Source of the DNA: Caenorhabditis elegans
Lineage: Eukaryota; Nematoda; Chromadorea; Rhabditida; Rhabditidae
DNA: 64,000 bases
Assembly (NCBI RefSeq): GCF_000002985.6
Contig: NC_003284.9
Coordinates: forward strand, 16,988,001 to 17,052,000
Direction: 5' to 3'
The translations under genes and the position numbers were made by a program. The notes below the pieces were generated by a model. It had not been told where the DNA came from and ran no database searches. It saw only the letters and a list, made by a program, of their open reading frames with translations. Below, in pieces: positions 25,441-37,200 of this stretch. Within the stretch, counting starts at the first letter, position 1; every line of letters starts with the position of its first letter.

Positions 25441-28400
25441 CATTATATTACATTTTAAAATATGCCCCCGTCTGGATTCTACACCGGATATCTAGAGAAA
25501 AAACACAAATGGTAGAATTGACACCAATTTTGTTCTTTTCACATATTTTTAATTTTTACAGTAACTGGAAATGCTACCTTCCTAACAACAATTGCAAATT
25601 GAGGCAAATAAAACCAGTTCCGAATTTGACTCGTCTCTTGGAGGAGTCGAGGCTCACGAATTCATTGAGCAGGGTAGTTGTTGACAAATTTGTAAAAATG
25701 CGCATCTACAAGATCTCCAAATTTACTAACTTTTTATTGATTTCAGCTCCGTGATGTTTTCAAGAAAAAGTCGTCTCCGTGTGAAACTGATGTGAACAGG
25801 TTTTTTTTTACTTGACAGTCAACAGTACAAATACTAACTTTCAGCAATGCTGAGCACATTGGTGGCGAATCAATTTGGGGTAAAATTCAGCGTATGTCAG
25901 TTTCCAATTGCCAGAATCGAATGAAGGGCGGAAGAGACGGAACAAGAGATGTTGATAAAGTATGCTTTTTGTTAGAAATTTTGAAACTAAGGCGTATACT
26001 TTTGGTTTTATATCAGGTTGTCCCATAAGTTTTTGTACTTTTTTTCAAATATTTTTCCAAAACTTCTAGAAAGTTTTAAAATTTTTTCATCGTAGGTCGT
26101 GTCAAGGTCGGGTCGTCCCCTTTCAGAAAAGATTCATTTCATCCATTTCTACTTTGCCACGATGACAATCATCAAACTTGAACGTCGAGACGTTAGATTG
26201 CTTCTTCTTTATGAATTTCGTCTTGGTCATTCAGCAATGGAAGCGGAACGAAACATATGCGGTGCGATGGGTGAGGGAGCACTCTCTTATAATACAGCAA
26301 AGAGTTGGTTTCAAAAGTTCAAGAACGGCGACTTCAGTCTCGAAGAAATAGAACGTTCTGGGCGACCGGTAGAGTTAAATGAAGAAGACCTAGTGAAGCT
26401 GGTGGAGGAAGAGCCTCGTCTTAGTCTTCGTGAAATGGAAGAGAAGCTTGAGTGTTGTCATAGCACAATTGCACGTCACTTGGGTCGCCTTGGTTTTACT
26501 TCAAAACTTGGAATTTGGGTGCCTCATGAACTTTCGGCATCACAGAAGCTCACTCGGGTCAACGTTTGTACTCAACTTCTAACTTTTCGTCGAAAGTTCG
26601 ATTGGCTGAACAATCTGGTTACTGGAGATGAGAAGTGGGTGCTCTATGTTAACCATTCCAGAAAACGTCAATGGCTTCCGATCGGTGAGAAAGGAATACC
26701 GACGCCAAAGCCTGATCTTCACCCAAAAAAGATTATGATCTGTGTCTGGTGGGGTGTTCAAGGACCCGTGCACTGGGAATTGTTGCCAACTAATAAAACT
26801 ATCACTGCTGATTACTATTGTGCCCAATTGGACCGAGTTGCAGAAAAGACCAACGGAAAATATGAAAAACTATATTTTCTTCACGATAATGCTAGGCCTC
26901 ATGTCGCCAAGAAGACTTTCCAAAAGCTGCATGATCTTGGTTGGACTGTTTTACCGCATCCACCATATTCTCCAGATCTTGCACCAACCGACTACCATTT
27001 GTTCTTGTCTCTCAGTGACTACATGCGCGACAAGCAATTCGACGACGAAGAGCATCTCAAAACTGAACTCTCCACTTTCTTCTCATCGCGTTCGCCGGAT
27101 TTCTTCTCCCGTGGCATCATGATGTTACCTAGTAAATGGCAACAAGTGGTGGACACTAATGGTGAATACTTGTGTGAATAGTACTACTTGTCGCTTGAGA
27201 GAAATAAATTTTTTTCAAAAAAAAAATAGTACAAAAACTTATGGGACAACCTGATAGAACCTCAAAGCCAAACGAGCAGATCCAACAAATATCACTATGG
27301 AATATGTGATCTCTGTAAATAAAGGCCGTTTCGAAGATATTTTCAATAATCCTAAAGTCATTGCACTATTCGAAAACAAACCGATATTAAAGCCAGCTGT
27401 AAGATTTTTCATTTTGTAAAAACAAACTTCTCAGCGAAAACCTGTTTTTCAGCCAATCTATAACTCTTGCCTCGAATGCTTTGCCATTTCAGTTTGCCAG
27501 GCTCTTCTTGCCTGCCCTCCATTTGTGAGATATGTCAAGGAGAAAATTGCAGAAACCGTATGACAAATGCAATTTTTTAAACTGGTAAAAAATAACATTT
27601 CAGAAATTGGACATGCATATGAAGTCGCTAGTTGCACAATTTGCTGCTCATTCTATTCCAGCTGCCGGTTCAGGAGACTGGCCTCGTGTTTCAATTTCAA
27701 AGCTGCTTAATAGTATTCCAGGAGGATTTAATGGAAAGTGCCGTGAAGATGCTGAAGACTGGTATAGGTATAATGCACCTTAAAAAATGCTCTTTTAGGG
27801 GGTTTCAGGGTTTCGGCAGGCGCCCGGACCTGAATTCGCGTCTGCCTACTTTGGAACTCCAAACTGTTCTTTGAAGTAATTCCAAAATCGTTTTCCAGAC
27901 AACTTTCCAAAGAGTTTTACGACGAGACATTTGGACAAGTTTCCGCTTATTACAAAACCGTCTGCCACGAGTGTGGCAAATGCAGAGAAATAAATGATAA
28001 AGTAAGCCGCTTTTCATTGATTTGCAAACATGTACTAATTGATTTCAGAGTCCTAGAGTTCAACTGAGATGCCCAGATCTTGAGATTACAGCTGCGAACA
28101 TTGAGTCCATGCTGGCGGTAACTGGAAATGAAATCGTTACGTGGGAGCATGACGGATGTGTAAGTGGAACACGTAACTGAATAATCAGTAATTTAAAAGC
28201 AAGTTTATTTAGATTTTAGTGCTGAAAGATCTTGTATTTTTGTTAATTCTGATAACGCCCCATTAACTTCTCAAAAACGTTGAGTCAACCTGAATTAAGC
28301 AATGTGTTTTGAGAAACTGAGAACTTTTGATTCTAGATCAAAATATTCGGTAATGCTGTAGCAGCTTGGCAATAAACTAACCTTCTAACGAAGCATAGTT

Positions 28401-29814
28401 CGAAATATTTATCGTTTACGGTGTGAATAACTTAACGGCATACTCACATTAAACGCTCAGACGTCAAATCTAGAGCCCAATCCATTCACTGCCACACATT
28501 TTTCCAAATGGTGGTTTGGAAGCTGGAAAATTTATTTTATCAAGACTCCAAACTTGTTGCCCTACAGTCCTGGACTTCAAAGAAATTCAGGATTCACTTG
28601 TCTAATATCTTCTAAAAAATTGCTCTAATTTGTAACCGAACTAGCAGATTTAATCATAATATTTTTTTTTAATATAGTTGCCAAATATTCCAGGAAAACA
28701 CGACATGTAGAGAAACCACTAGATACGAATTTCCTGATGTCATCCTCGTCTCCGTGGACACTTTCCAAGATGGCAATAGACATATCGGAAAGGAGCTGGA
28801 GTTCTTTCCAACTGAAGATTTTTCACCAATTTCGGTAAACAACGACGAGCCTGACATATTTCACCTTGGTGGTGTCATCTACTTCAGAACGTTCAATTGT
28901 TTTCGCGATGAGAGCAGCGGTCACTATATGGCACGTGTTTATCATCACGGGGTGAGTGGAACCTGAAGTGAATAATGGCATTTTTCTCAACTTGAAAATG
29001 CTGAAAATTCCGTTTGCTGAAAAAAATTTCAAATGCCAAACATTGTCTAGGTTGGCAAGTTTTCAAATTTGTACATAAAAACTACAAAACGGTATACTCT
29101 GGTGACTTCCAAAAAAGTTACATAAAATATTCACTCGCCACGAAAAAATTCGCAACATACGCTTCAATTCTTTGGAATTCACACAAAATTTCCAAATTTT
29201 AAAAACTTGATAACTGGCAAAAAAAAAGTTCTAATGTGTAATTGTGTTATGAAAATCGAAATTTTGTAAAATATAACCATCTGTTTCTAAATTATTTTCT
29301 CAATTTCTTACAGTGAGGGTAATCTCGAATTTCAGAACGTGAAGGGATAGTGTATGTACAGTGAGTTTGAAATCTGCCAATCACTTGTGCTTTCAAAAAA
29401 AAGTCGATTTAAAAAAACCTTTAGTTTTGATAAAAGTTTTATCAATTTTCATGGGAACTTTTAGTTTGGCTCACAAATTTCAGAACTAAAAAATTTGTCC
29501 AAACTCACTCACATTAGCAATTCAAGAGTTAACATATTTTTCTAAATTTTCACATTTTCTGTTAAAAAAAGCATGGACGTGGAAAGTTTGCTTCGTTTGT
29601 TTTTTTTTGGGTTATGGGTTTTGATCCAGTGTGCTTTTGCTTTCGATTAAGACTTGTAAGCTGCCTAACTAAATTTTACTTTTTTTTGCAGAATGTGTTT
29701 CTGGCGGATGACAACAGAATTTACGAGCAGAACATCAACAGACCAACGGAACCAGCCAACTCGGTTCCATATTTTGCGTTCTACTACAGACAGCGTCGTG
29801 CTGGGCGTTTCTAA
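25441..29814 (+). CDS. Divergent ubiquitin-specific protease (USP/UCH, C19 family)
   Basis: Predicted cysteine protease removing ubiquitin from proteins. CDS from ATG 25462: exons 25441-25511, 25562-25673, 25747-25799, 25845-25959, 27258-27398, 27453-27557, 27604-27767, 27899-28001, 28049-28159, 28694-28951, 29692-29814; 444 aa, frame intact. The Cys box is SCLECFAISVCQAL with catalytic Cys166, matching the family pattern TCFxNSxLQAL although the usual Gly-Asn before it is absent. Two CxxC pairs (CHECGKC, and a second Cys set in exons 28049-28159 and 28694-28951) resemble the zinc-binding finger. The His box SSGHYMARVY carries His395, followed by the Asp-Asp-Asn candidate third residue near 410. 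The first 150 residues match nothing I recognise. TTTCAG lies directly before the exon that holds the ATG, suggesting spliced-leader addition. A mariner element occupies intron 4. Confidence 0.88.
26011..27256 (+). mobile_element. Mariner transposon, intact copy 1, within the USP gene
   Basis: The element spans 26013-27254 (1242 bp) and is flanked by TA target-site duplications at 26011-26012 and 27255-27256. Both ends carry the same inverted repeat of about 27 bases, beginning TCAGGTTGTCCCATAAG. It encodes one full transposase in the same direction as the host gene. The right-hand TA plus the following G forms the AG splice acceptor of the next USP exon. Confidence 0.97.
26162..27181 (+). 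CDS. Mariner transposase (DD34D), copy 1
   Basis: 339 aa if started at the ATG of MTIIKLERRD; an in-frame GTG further upstream is an unlikely start. The N-terminal helix-turn-helix DNA-binding region precedes the linker motif WVPHELS (about residue 119) that is typical of mariners. The catalytic triad is Asp156 (TGDEKW), Asp242 (HDNARPH) and Asp277 (YSPDLAPTDYHLF), with 34 residues between the last two. Length is normal for the family (about 345) and no stop or frameshift is seen, so the protein could be active. It resembles the transposase part of Hsmar1/SETMAR-like elements in general layout. Confidence 0.96.
   Translation: MTIIKLERRDVRLLLLYEFRLGHSAMEAERNICGAMGEGALSYNTAKSWFQKFKNGDFSLEEIERSGRPVELNEEDLVKLVEEEPRLSLREMEEKLECCHSTIARHLGRLGFTSKLGIWVPHELSASQKLTRVNVCTQLLTFRRKFDWLNNLVTGDEKWVLYVNHSRKRQWLPIGEKGIPTPKPDLHPKKIMICVWWGVQGPVHWELLPTNKTITADYYCAQLDRVAEKTNGKYEKLYFLHDNARPHVAKKTFQKLHDLGWTVLPHPPYSPDLAPTDYHLFLSLSDYMRDKQFDDEEHLKTELSTFFSSRSPDFFSRGIMMLPSKWQQVVDTNGEYLCE
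27768..27898. repeat. Possible dispersed repeat in a USP intron
   Basis: The intron contains TTTTAGGGGGTTTCAGGG followed by GC-rich GGCAGGCGCCCGGACC and GTCTGCCTACTTTGG, unlike the AT-rich introns around it. This resembles a common C. elegans dispersed repeat (AGGCAGGCG...GAAACCCCCTAA type). Identification is from memory of the family only. Confidence 0.35.
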
Positions 29815-30368
29815 TGAGTTGGTAGTAATGTCAAATGATCGGAAAACATAATCAAGTTTTCTGTTCAATCAAATTTTCTGTTTCAAGAATTATTTTGTGA
29901 CACTTCTTTCAAATACCGTATATCTCTGTAAGTTTTTTATTGTCCAAATTCTGTTAGTGATCTATTTTGTTACAGTTTTAATTTTATTAGGAACTGGTTC
30001 AAATTCTCCTCGGTTCAAATTGATTCTCCTCTCATCCCACCTTAAATTTTTACATCCTACTAATAAGTTTTGATCTTCATAATGTTCCAGTGCTGATTTA
30101 CTCAAATTGTTTTACACTTTTTGGAAACCTATGACATCATAATAATTGGAAATACTTGAAACTTACAAGTTTTCTCTTACATTTTTATTTGATTTCTTGA
30201 ATTTTCCATTATTTTTTTTATTAATGACAACTTTGTAATGATAATTTGCTTTACTAACTTCCGTCAATTCTCACCAAAAACACTTTGGCCCCAGTGAGTT
30301 GTATCATACTTTTACTTCTGAATAAATTTTGAACATATCACCCAAAAAGTATCTAGGTAACTTTCTGA

Positions 30369-31543
30369 GCCCACACTCCCAGGGGGCATCACTCAAAGGT
30401 GGTATTAGAGGTCATTGCTTTTAGGGGGCATTCTCAAAAATCTTTAAAATCTTCATTGTAAAAATCTCAAAAGGCATTTTTTTAATGCAAACTGATTGAA
30501 AGTAAAAATTTTGATGGAATTGTACAGAAAAGAGTTCCAAAACTCTTCTCCTTTCCTCAGTCACCGCGTTGGGGGGTTTTTCAAAGGTACCTCAAACTTG
30601 GGTTATTAAACCATTTCATATAAAGATAAATAAAGATCAATAAAAGATACAAGAGCAAAAGTATGGTAAAAATAATGAAAAGAAAATGAAAAGGAAATTG
30701 TGTGATTGGGTCGGTTTTTTCCCGCTTTTTATACTATTTCAAAGCGGGGGATTGGAATTTGTCTATCAAGCTAAAGTGGAGGGGGCGAATGGTTGGGATG
30801 AAAACAAAACATAATGATGGGATGGAATCATGTAAGAACAAAGTTCAACGGAGTTGACAGGAATTACAATTTTTTCAGCCCCGTAAACTTTTCTCACGTC
30901 CAATCAATAGTGGCATGAGGTAGCCCGACTATCGTCATAAAGATTGAAGAGGTACCAACTATGCTGATTGGTAGTTGGTTCATCAGCCAAGTTGGTTGAT
31001 GTAACGGCATGAGGCTGAATGAATTTAAAAGTACGCTAGGGGGTTTCGCAAAGATCACTATGGGGATAAAACTATTTGCTCTTAGGGGTAATTCTCAAAA
31101 TTCACAAATAAGCATTTTAAAAATCTCACAGAGGGCAAATTGTTCAAATGTGTACTGAATAAAAATACGGCTTTTAGTGAAACTACAATTGTTTCAGCCT
31201 CATAAATTTCTTTCACGTTCTGACCAACGTCATAAAGATTGAAAAGGTACCAACTATGCTGGTTGGTACTTGGTAGTATCAACTTGGTACATCAGCATAG
31301 TTGGTACATACAATTTCTATGTCACAACATCTAAACAGTTTTTCCCCATAGAGAGCCTGTGAGCCTGTAGTGAGAGGTGAGCCTGTAGAGATACACAGAC
31401 AACATAACCCTCTGAAATTTTTTAAATGACCTTTTGAGAATTTTCAGAATGCCCCCTAAGAGCAATGACCCCCCAATTTTTTCTTTGAATAATGCCTCTT
31501 TAAAGTGAATGTCCCTAATTTTTTGCCCCTGGGAGCGTAGGCC
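30369..31543. repeat. 1.2-kb foldback repeat downstream of the USP gene
   Basis: The ends are inverted: CCACACTCCCAGGGGGCA near 30371 pairs with TTTTTGCCCCTGGGAGCGTAGG near 31520-31541, and GGTCATTGCTTTTAGGGGGCATTCTC (from 30410) pairs with the segment 31442-31475. The interior contains two diverged copies of a unit with CGTCATAAAGATTGAAGAGG and ACCAACTATGCTGGTTGG (about 30890-30985 and 31195-31310). Part of it (about 30993-31404) is homologous to 63441-63846. No coding capacity. Likely a non-autonomous DNA transposon. Confidence 0.75.
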
Positions 31544-31730
31544 AACTTTCTGAAAACCAGTTGGTGCAATAATAGCTAGACCTATAGAAATGGCATATAA
31601 AAAAACTTATCGTATCAACGGTAAAAATTTATCGAAAATTTACTGAATTGAAAACAAATATTAAATACTGTGACGAGCGGCAATTTTTACAATCAAGTGT
31701 TCAGTGCATAGAGGTATTAAAACTTATAAG

Positions 31731-32732
31731 TTATTGACCGAAAGTTCTTGCTTGGAAGGTTCGGGATGAGGTAAGTGCGAAGTGTCTGTTTGGTCCTTGC
31801 TCAGAGAATTCGGACTCTGAATCGATGTTAGATGAGAACTCTGGGGTGGATTGCTCGTTGAGCTTCTGCCAAAAGCAGGCCTTCATGTTCTCAAAACGAT
31901 CGTAACAAGCCAAGTAGGAGAGGTCAAGTTGTGTGACGTTTCCTGGACGCTGGTCGCAGAAAGTGAAGCACTAAAATTTTCAAATTAATCGGTTGGAATA
32001 TACTTTGAATTTACAGATTCGTCAAAGAAAAGACGTTTTCAAACGTTCGTTTTGGGGGTTATTTGAACGTTACGATACTAGTTTTATAGTCCATCACACC
32101 TACTTTGTTTCCGGCCAATGTGGTTCCAACCGAGTTTCTATAGCAGCAGTCAGTGTGATCTTGCCCTTGAGCAGCACAGTATTGAATATCTGCTGCTGCT
32201 TGCATTGGGCAGTAGTCTTGCTTGAAGTACATGGCTTGGAGAGCTGTCTTGGTGTATGTGCGGAAGGAACACTTGGAAAGACAGGCATCTGGAAGATTTC
32301 TCTCCTGGCAGCATCTCATAAACTTCTCGTCTGGTGACATTGTTTTCTGGAATTTGGGAGTTTCAGAACTTCCTTAAAATGACGTGATGTTAGGATTATT
32401 TTTTAAAGTATTGAGCAAAAGCTTTTAAAATATATTATAGAAAAATATTGAAAATAAAAAATTATATGAGGAAGGCATTTTATCAAAGTCTAATAGGAAA
32501 CCTCAATTTTCTAATGATCGAAATTTCTCACCTCACTCTTGATTGAAAGAGTTTTGGATCCTCTCGCCTTTGCACAGCCATATCTTCCACAGGAGTAACC
32601 TCCTCCGCAACCTCCCGAGCACACTGGAGGTGGTGGCGGAGCACACCCACCACCACAAATTCCAGATGCAAAGCATGCATCTGTTACAGCCAAAATTGCA
32701 AGAAAACCAAGAACGGCAAAAAGAGTCTGCAT
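31731..32732 (-). CDS. Secreted DB-module protein
   Basis: Three exons on the minus strand: 32732-32532, 32346-32104, 31970-31731; 227 aa with intact frame. An N-terminal signal peptide (MQTLFAVLGFLAILAVTDA) is followed by a short Gly/Cys/Pro-rich segment with a run of five prolines. Next comes a cysteine-rich domain that starts at MRCCQERNLPDACLSKCSF, continues through DHTDCCYRN and ends in CFTFCD. This double-Cys, HxxCC and C-x3-C arrangement is the nematode DB module, known from secreted proteins of unknown function. The tail is Ser/Glu-rich and polar. Secretion is likely; the ligand or tissue is not evident. A TATA box lies about 60 bases upstream of the start. Confidence 0.88.
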
Positions 32733-32789
32733 ACTTTTTTGGAATGCTAAGAACTGAGCGATTTGAATTTTGTCAGTCGTTCGTAGTAC

Positions 32790-32797
32790 TTTTTATA
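32790..32797 (-). promoter_or_regulatory. TATA box of the DB-module gene
   Basis: On the minus strand the sequence reads TATAAAAAG about 60 bases before the ATG at 32732, well placed for a core promoter of a highly expressed secreted-protein gene. No splice acceptor lies directly before the ATG, so this gene may not be trans-spliced. Confidence 0.5.
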
Positions 32798-32799
32798 AT

Positions 32800-34260
32800 G
32801 CTTTCACAAAGAAGACCTGTTGATGAGTCAAGGCATCAAGTGGTTAGAGGGGGAAAAGTCGCTGCGTGTTACGTAAGAATAATAGACATTCAAACAGTAA
32901 GCTGCTTTACACCGCCATCACTGGTGGTTCTTTGAAGAAAGTGAAGACAAAGTAAGAAGTAGACAATCGGTTGTGTCACCATTTTCTACCCAACTTTGAA
33001 GACAAAACACTTTTTACGCGCAATTATTTTCAGATTCGAACAATGCCATGATCTTCTTGATCATCTAGAATCGAACCCCAAGAATGCAAAAAAAATTGAA
33101 AGATGGAGATTACATATTTTTTCGCAATTTAAAATGACAAGTATGTAGCTTAACATTTTTTCGAATTTAAAGAGAACAAAGTACAAATTTTCGTGATGTG
33201 TTTTCTGTATTAGTACGCAATTTTCAATGGTTTACCTATTATATTTTGATAATGAGATTATCATTATCATTATTGCTTTCAAAAAAAATTACAAACTAAA
33301 TATGTTTAAAGCACATGTACTTTCATGACAGTGTGTAGTTAAATTTTTAGGGTGGACAGTAATAGTTTAGCAATTGCGAATTTTAAACCTCTAGAAACAG
33401 GAAACTGAATCTTGAAATTATGATTAAGAAAAATGAATTATAATTTTTACCTCACAAGCACTCACTAATAGTAAGACAAATTAGTTTCTCTGCTTTTTCA
33501 AAGACTTGGCAAAGACCAGACATTGTTTTTCAAAAATTTTGAAATTTGCGCCCACTCCTGAGTGTTACTAAAAAATACAGATGTAACATTTTTCCTGTAA
33601 AATAATACACATTTATTGTAGAAATTACCTTGAAATGTTCAAATTATTTTTGTGATTCAACACTTCCAGAAACTAGTAGAGATTTCAATATTAGTAGATC
33701 CTTTCTTGGAACATTTTGAAAAATTATGTTTTGAAACATTTTGGATAATGTTTTCGCAAACATCAAGACCTTGTAATAATGATTTAGTTTTGTAACACAC
33801 CAATTAATTTTTTAAAAAATAAATTCGAATTAATTTATTCGTAAGTAAATCTGGCCGAACAGTGGAGAAGATTTGATTGGAAATGGGGCACAAAATGACA
33901 ATTACACTTTAAGGAAGGCATGGGATGAACAAGAAAAGTTTCACAAAAAGATTCCATCAGACAAGGTTCAAACTTTTTGACAACTGACTATGAAACAACT
34001 GAAACACAAGGATCACAGAAAATAAATAAAGGGGGTTTTTATTCTTTTTTTTCACAAATTTTGATTTTATTTTCATTTTGAAATTTGAAAATTATTTAAT
34101 AGTTTCATTTTACAAGTGCAATTAAATTAATAACTACAATTTTAATTGATTTTAGCAAGCTCGTAATCTGCAAAATTAGAAACAGAAAGAAACGGAAAAA
34201 AATAAAAAAAGTAAGTGAAAATGCGCGTGTACTGGTTTCTACAAAGCACCAAAAACATGT
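32800..34260. other. Intergenic region between the DB-module gene and ptrn-1
   Basis: AT-rich sequence without supported exons. Poly(A) signals on the minus strand for ptrn-1 (AATAAA at 34066-34071 and 34038-34043) lie about 200 bases past its stop codon. Confidence 0.6.
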
Positions 34261-34268
34261 GTATCTCT

Positions 34269-37200
34269 TTAGTTATTCTTATGAGCCGGAGTTCCCGAGT
34301 GTGGAATTCGAGCTTTTTGCCAGTATTGATCCAAAATTGCAAATCCGTCAATTGTGGCAGACAAGTGCTTTGTGGCAATGTTCGTGAAGTTTTTCGCTCC
34401 GGAATCGTATCTAAAATCTTTTTTTTTCATTGCAAATAAACATAGTCAAGTTTACTCACTTAAACATTGAATTCATCATTGCCTCAGTGCATTTTGGCGG
34501 TCCTTGTCCCGAAATTTTAACGGCTGTGTCGGAAATCTATAAAAACATAAATAGTGGGAAAATACATATGAGATTTTTCTCACCTCGTCCCAAGTGTACA
34601 GTCCTCTGTACTGACACTTTTGGTCTCGGAAAAGAATCAGAAAATGCTTCGAGCTAGATGACGCCATTTGTGTTATTGTCTGTAAGTCGATTTATTGTTG
34701 GGCCTTATTTTGAAAAATGAATAGTTTTCCTAGTAGTTTTATGAGTACCTAGGTGTACGAGTTGTATTTTTAAAAACATATTATTTTAAAATTTCCGTTA
34801 TGTGCATTACTCAAAAGTTTGTACTGATTCTATTTCCAAACTTCAAAAAAAAACAACACTTTTTGCAAACAGCTACTACACAACATATTTAATGAGAAGC
34901 AGGCTGCAATTTGAAAATTGGAGTTCCTGTTTCCACTTTCTTTATTTAAATTATAAGTTGTTTTTCAAGTATCGTAACACTTACCGCCTGCCTTGTTGCA
35001 TTATTAACTGCTCCAGGGAACACACTGAATTGAAGAGCGTTATTGATTAATCCACGGTTGGATTTGGTCACTGTTTTGGCGTATAACTTGTGTGCTGAAA
35101 AATGTTTATGCTTGACTATTAGTGATTTATTAATTGATAAGTTTGAATACACTGATTTAAATGTTATAGTCAATCAACTCACTCTAATTAGTAATTCTAG
35201 AAGTGACAGGTTCCACCTCTTTTTTATTACCTTTTTTGAATTTTTCTATTAGTTTTTCTCGATTGTATTGGAAATTTATCACACACACAGCACGATCATA
35301 CTATCATCTTTTTAGAATGGGTAAGTAGAACAGCTTAATACAAATATCCTAAGTTTTGTAGACCGCCTTCAAATCAAAACCTAATTTGATAAATTGATCC
35401 CAACGTGCAACAAATTTCATCACTTGATTGACTTTTTTATACTCACTTGGTTCCGCCAAACTGCTCACCGATACCCTTTGCTCAACAGATGACTGGCCTC
35501 TCATTCTAGGAGTATTCTGCCTTGAAGACTCTGTTACTTCACTCATTTGAGACTTTGTCCTGATGAACGGTGGTTGAGAATGTCCTCTTCCGGTTGACCT
35601 AGCTGAGAGCTCAGCACCGAGCTCCTTCTCCAGCTTTTTCCTCTTGTATTCATCAAGAATTTTTTGTCGTTGTTGTTCTTTTTCAACCTTCTTTCTCAAT
35701 GCCAACTCCTTCTTCTCATTCTCAACTTGTCGCCTCTCTGCGTTTCTTTGTTCTGCCAGGTCAACTTTTGTCTCGATTTCTTCTTTTCTTTTCATAGTTT
35801 TTGCGATGAGAGCTGCTTTTTTAGCAATACGACGTTCATTTGCCTGTAAGCATAGTTTTGAAATACATCCCGATTTAAAAAAAAACCAACGATTTTCTCC
35901 ATGTTTTCACCAGAGCCCTCATCGTCATCAAAAGTGCGACCAGGCGTGTCAGTAGGACTGTCGTCTGATTTTCTACCAGTAGAAAGATCATCACGGTCAT
36001 TTTGACGGCTGAAGCCTCGGCCTGGAAATATGTTGAATGTGAACAGTCTTTATTTGAAATAATAAATCTACCTGGAGCAAGATTTTCCGAATGATTGTCA
36101 AGCATCAAATCTGGGAAGCGTCTTGCAGCCTCTTCAGGTTGTGTTGTTGTCTGAAAATATGATTTTAAGCTGATGATTTGAAATTATTTTCATACGTAAG
36201 AATTGTTATAGGACACTCAATTAACGCAACAATGTTCTTGTCGAAATAAAACCTCACCTCATCTGTGATATGTGGCACCGACTCTTTGCTATTCACTAAG
36301 TCCAACTCATTCTTTATAAACGTTTCATTTTGCCACGTCCTCCTCGATGGTATCGACCTTGCTGGCATTTCTTGTTTGTAAGTCATTCCCCAGTTTGTCA
36401 GATTTCTATTGATTTCCAATGGTGGGTCAGCTTGCACTTGAGTCGCCTAGAAATTTATTTTTGTGAACTTAAAAGGAAAAGCCCAGGAAAAGTTTTTTGT
36501 TGAACTTTTAAACCTACATCATCACTCTTTGAATGAAGATGGAAGGCGTTTTGATTGGGAGGAAGCATTTGTTGTGGTGGCTGTTGTGGTGGCTGCTGTT
36601 GCATCGGCATTTCCATATCTAACGGCTTATTGGCTGTTTGAATGTAGCCCATCTGCGCGGGAGAGCCCTCCATATTGAAGCCGGGTTGACTGGTGGCAGG
36701 CATTCCATTAAAACCCATTCCGGGTTGAGGCATCTAGGAAATTAAATGTGTTGCAATGTGGTGTTGGGCTCATAATGGGTGGTGGAAATTGAAATGAATA
36801 GCTTTTGATATACTTTTTCCATTTTTTTCTCAAATTTCAATTACATTGATTTTAACGAGACGTTTTGCATGATTTTAAGAAAATTATTGGACAAGTGATA
36901 CATGTTCTAAAAGCTAACACAATGGGCATTTCAAAATAATGGCAGCGTGTTCTATGTTAAGACCATAACTTCTCTTTCCACGTGTCAGTTAAGTGCTGCC
37001 GAATTCCTTATTTTTGAGTTGAACTAGTTTCCCTAGTGAATGGTAAGTAGTTCATATGAACCTAGTGAGTACTCGTTAATTATAAATCTAGTTAAAACCG
37101 TCAGGACAATATTGCACATTCAAGACTCACCTGTTGATAACCCTGTTGTACTGGAATCGGCTGCATGTGATGTGGAATGAAATATCCTTCCGGAGTGTAT

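Noticed and set aside
26099..26161. 21-residue N-terminal extension of the mariner transposase starting at a GTG
   Set aside because: Nuclear genes start at ATG; the ATG at 26162 gives a normal-length mariner transposase.
33068..33079. tRNA T-arm-like GGGGTTCGATTC on the minus strand
   Set aside because: No matching T stem, anticodon arm or A box could be found around it.
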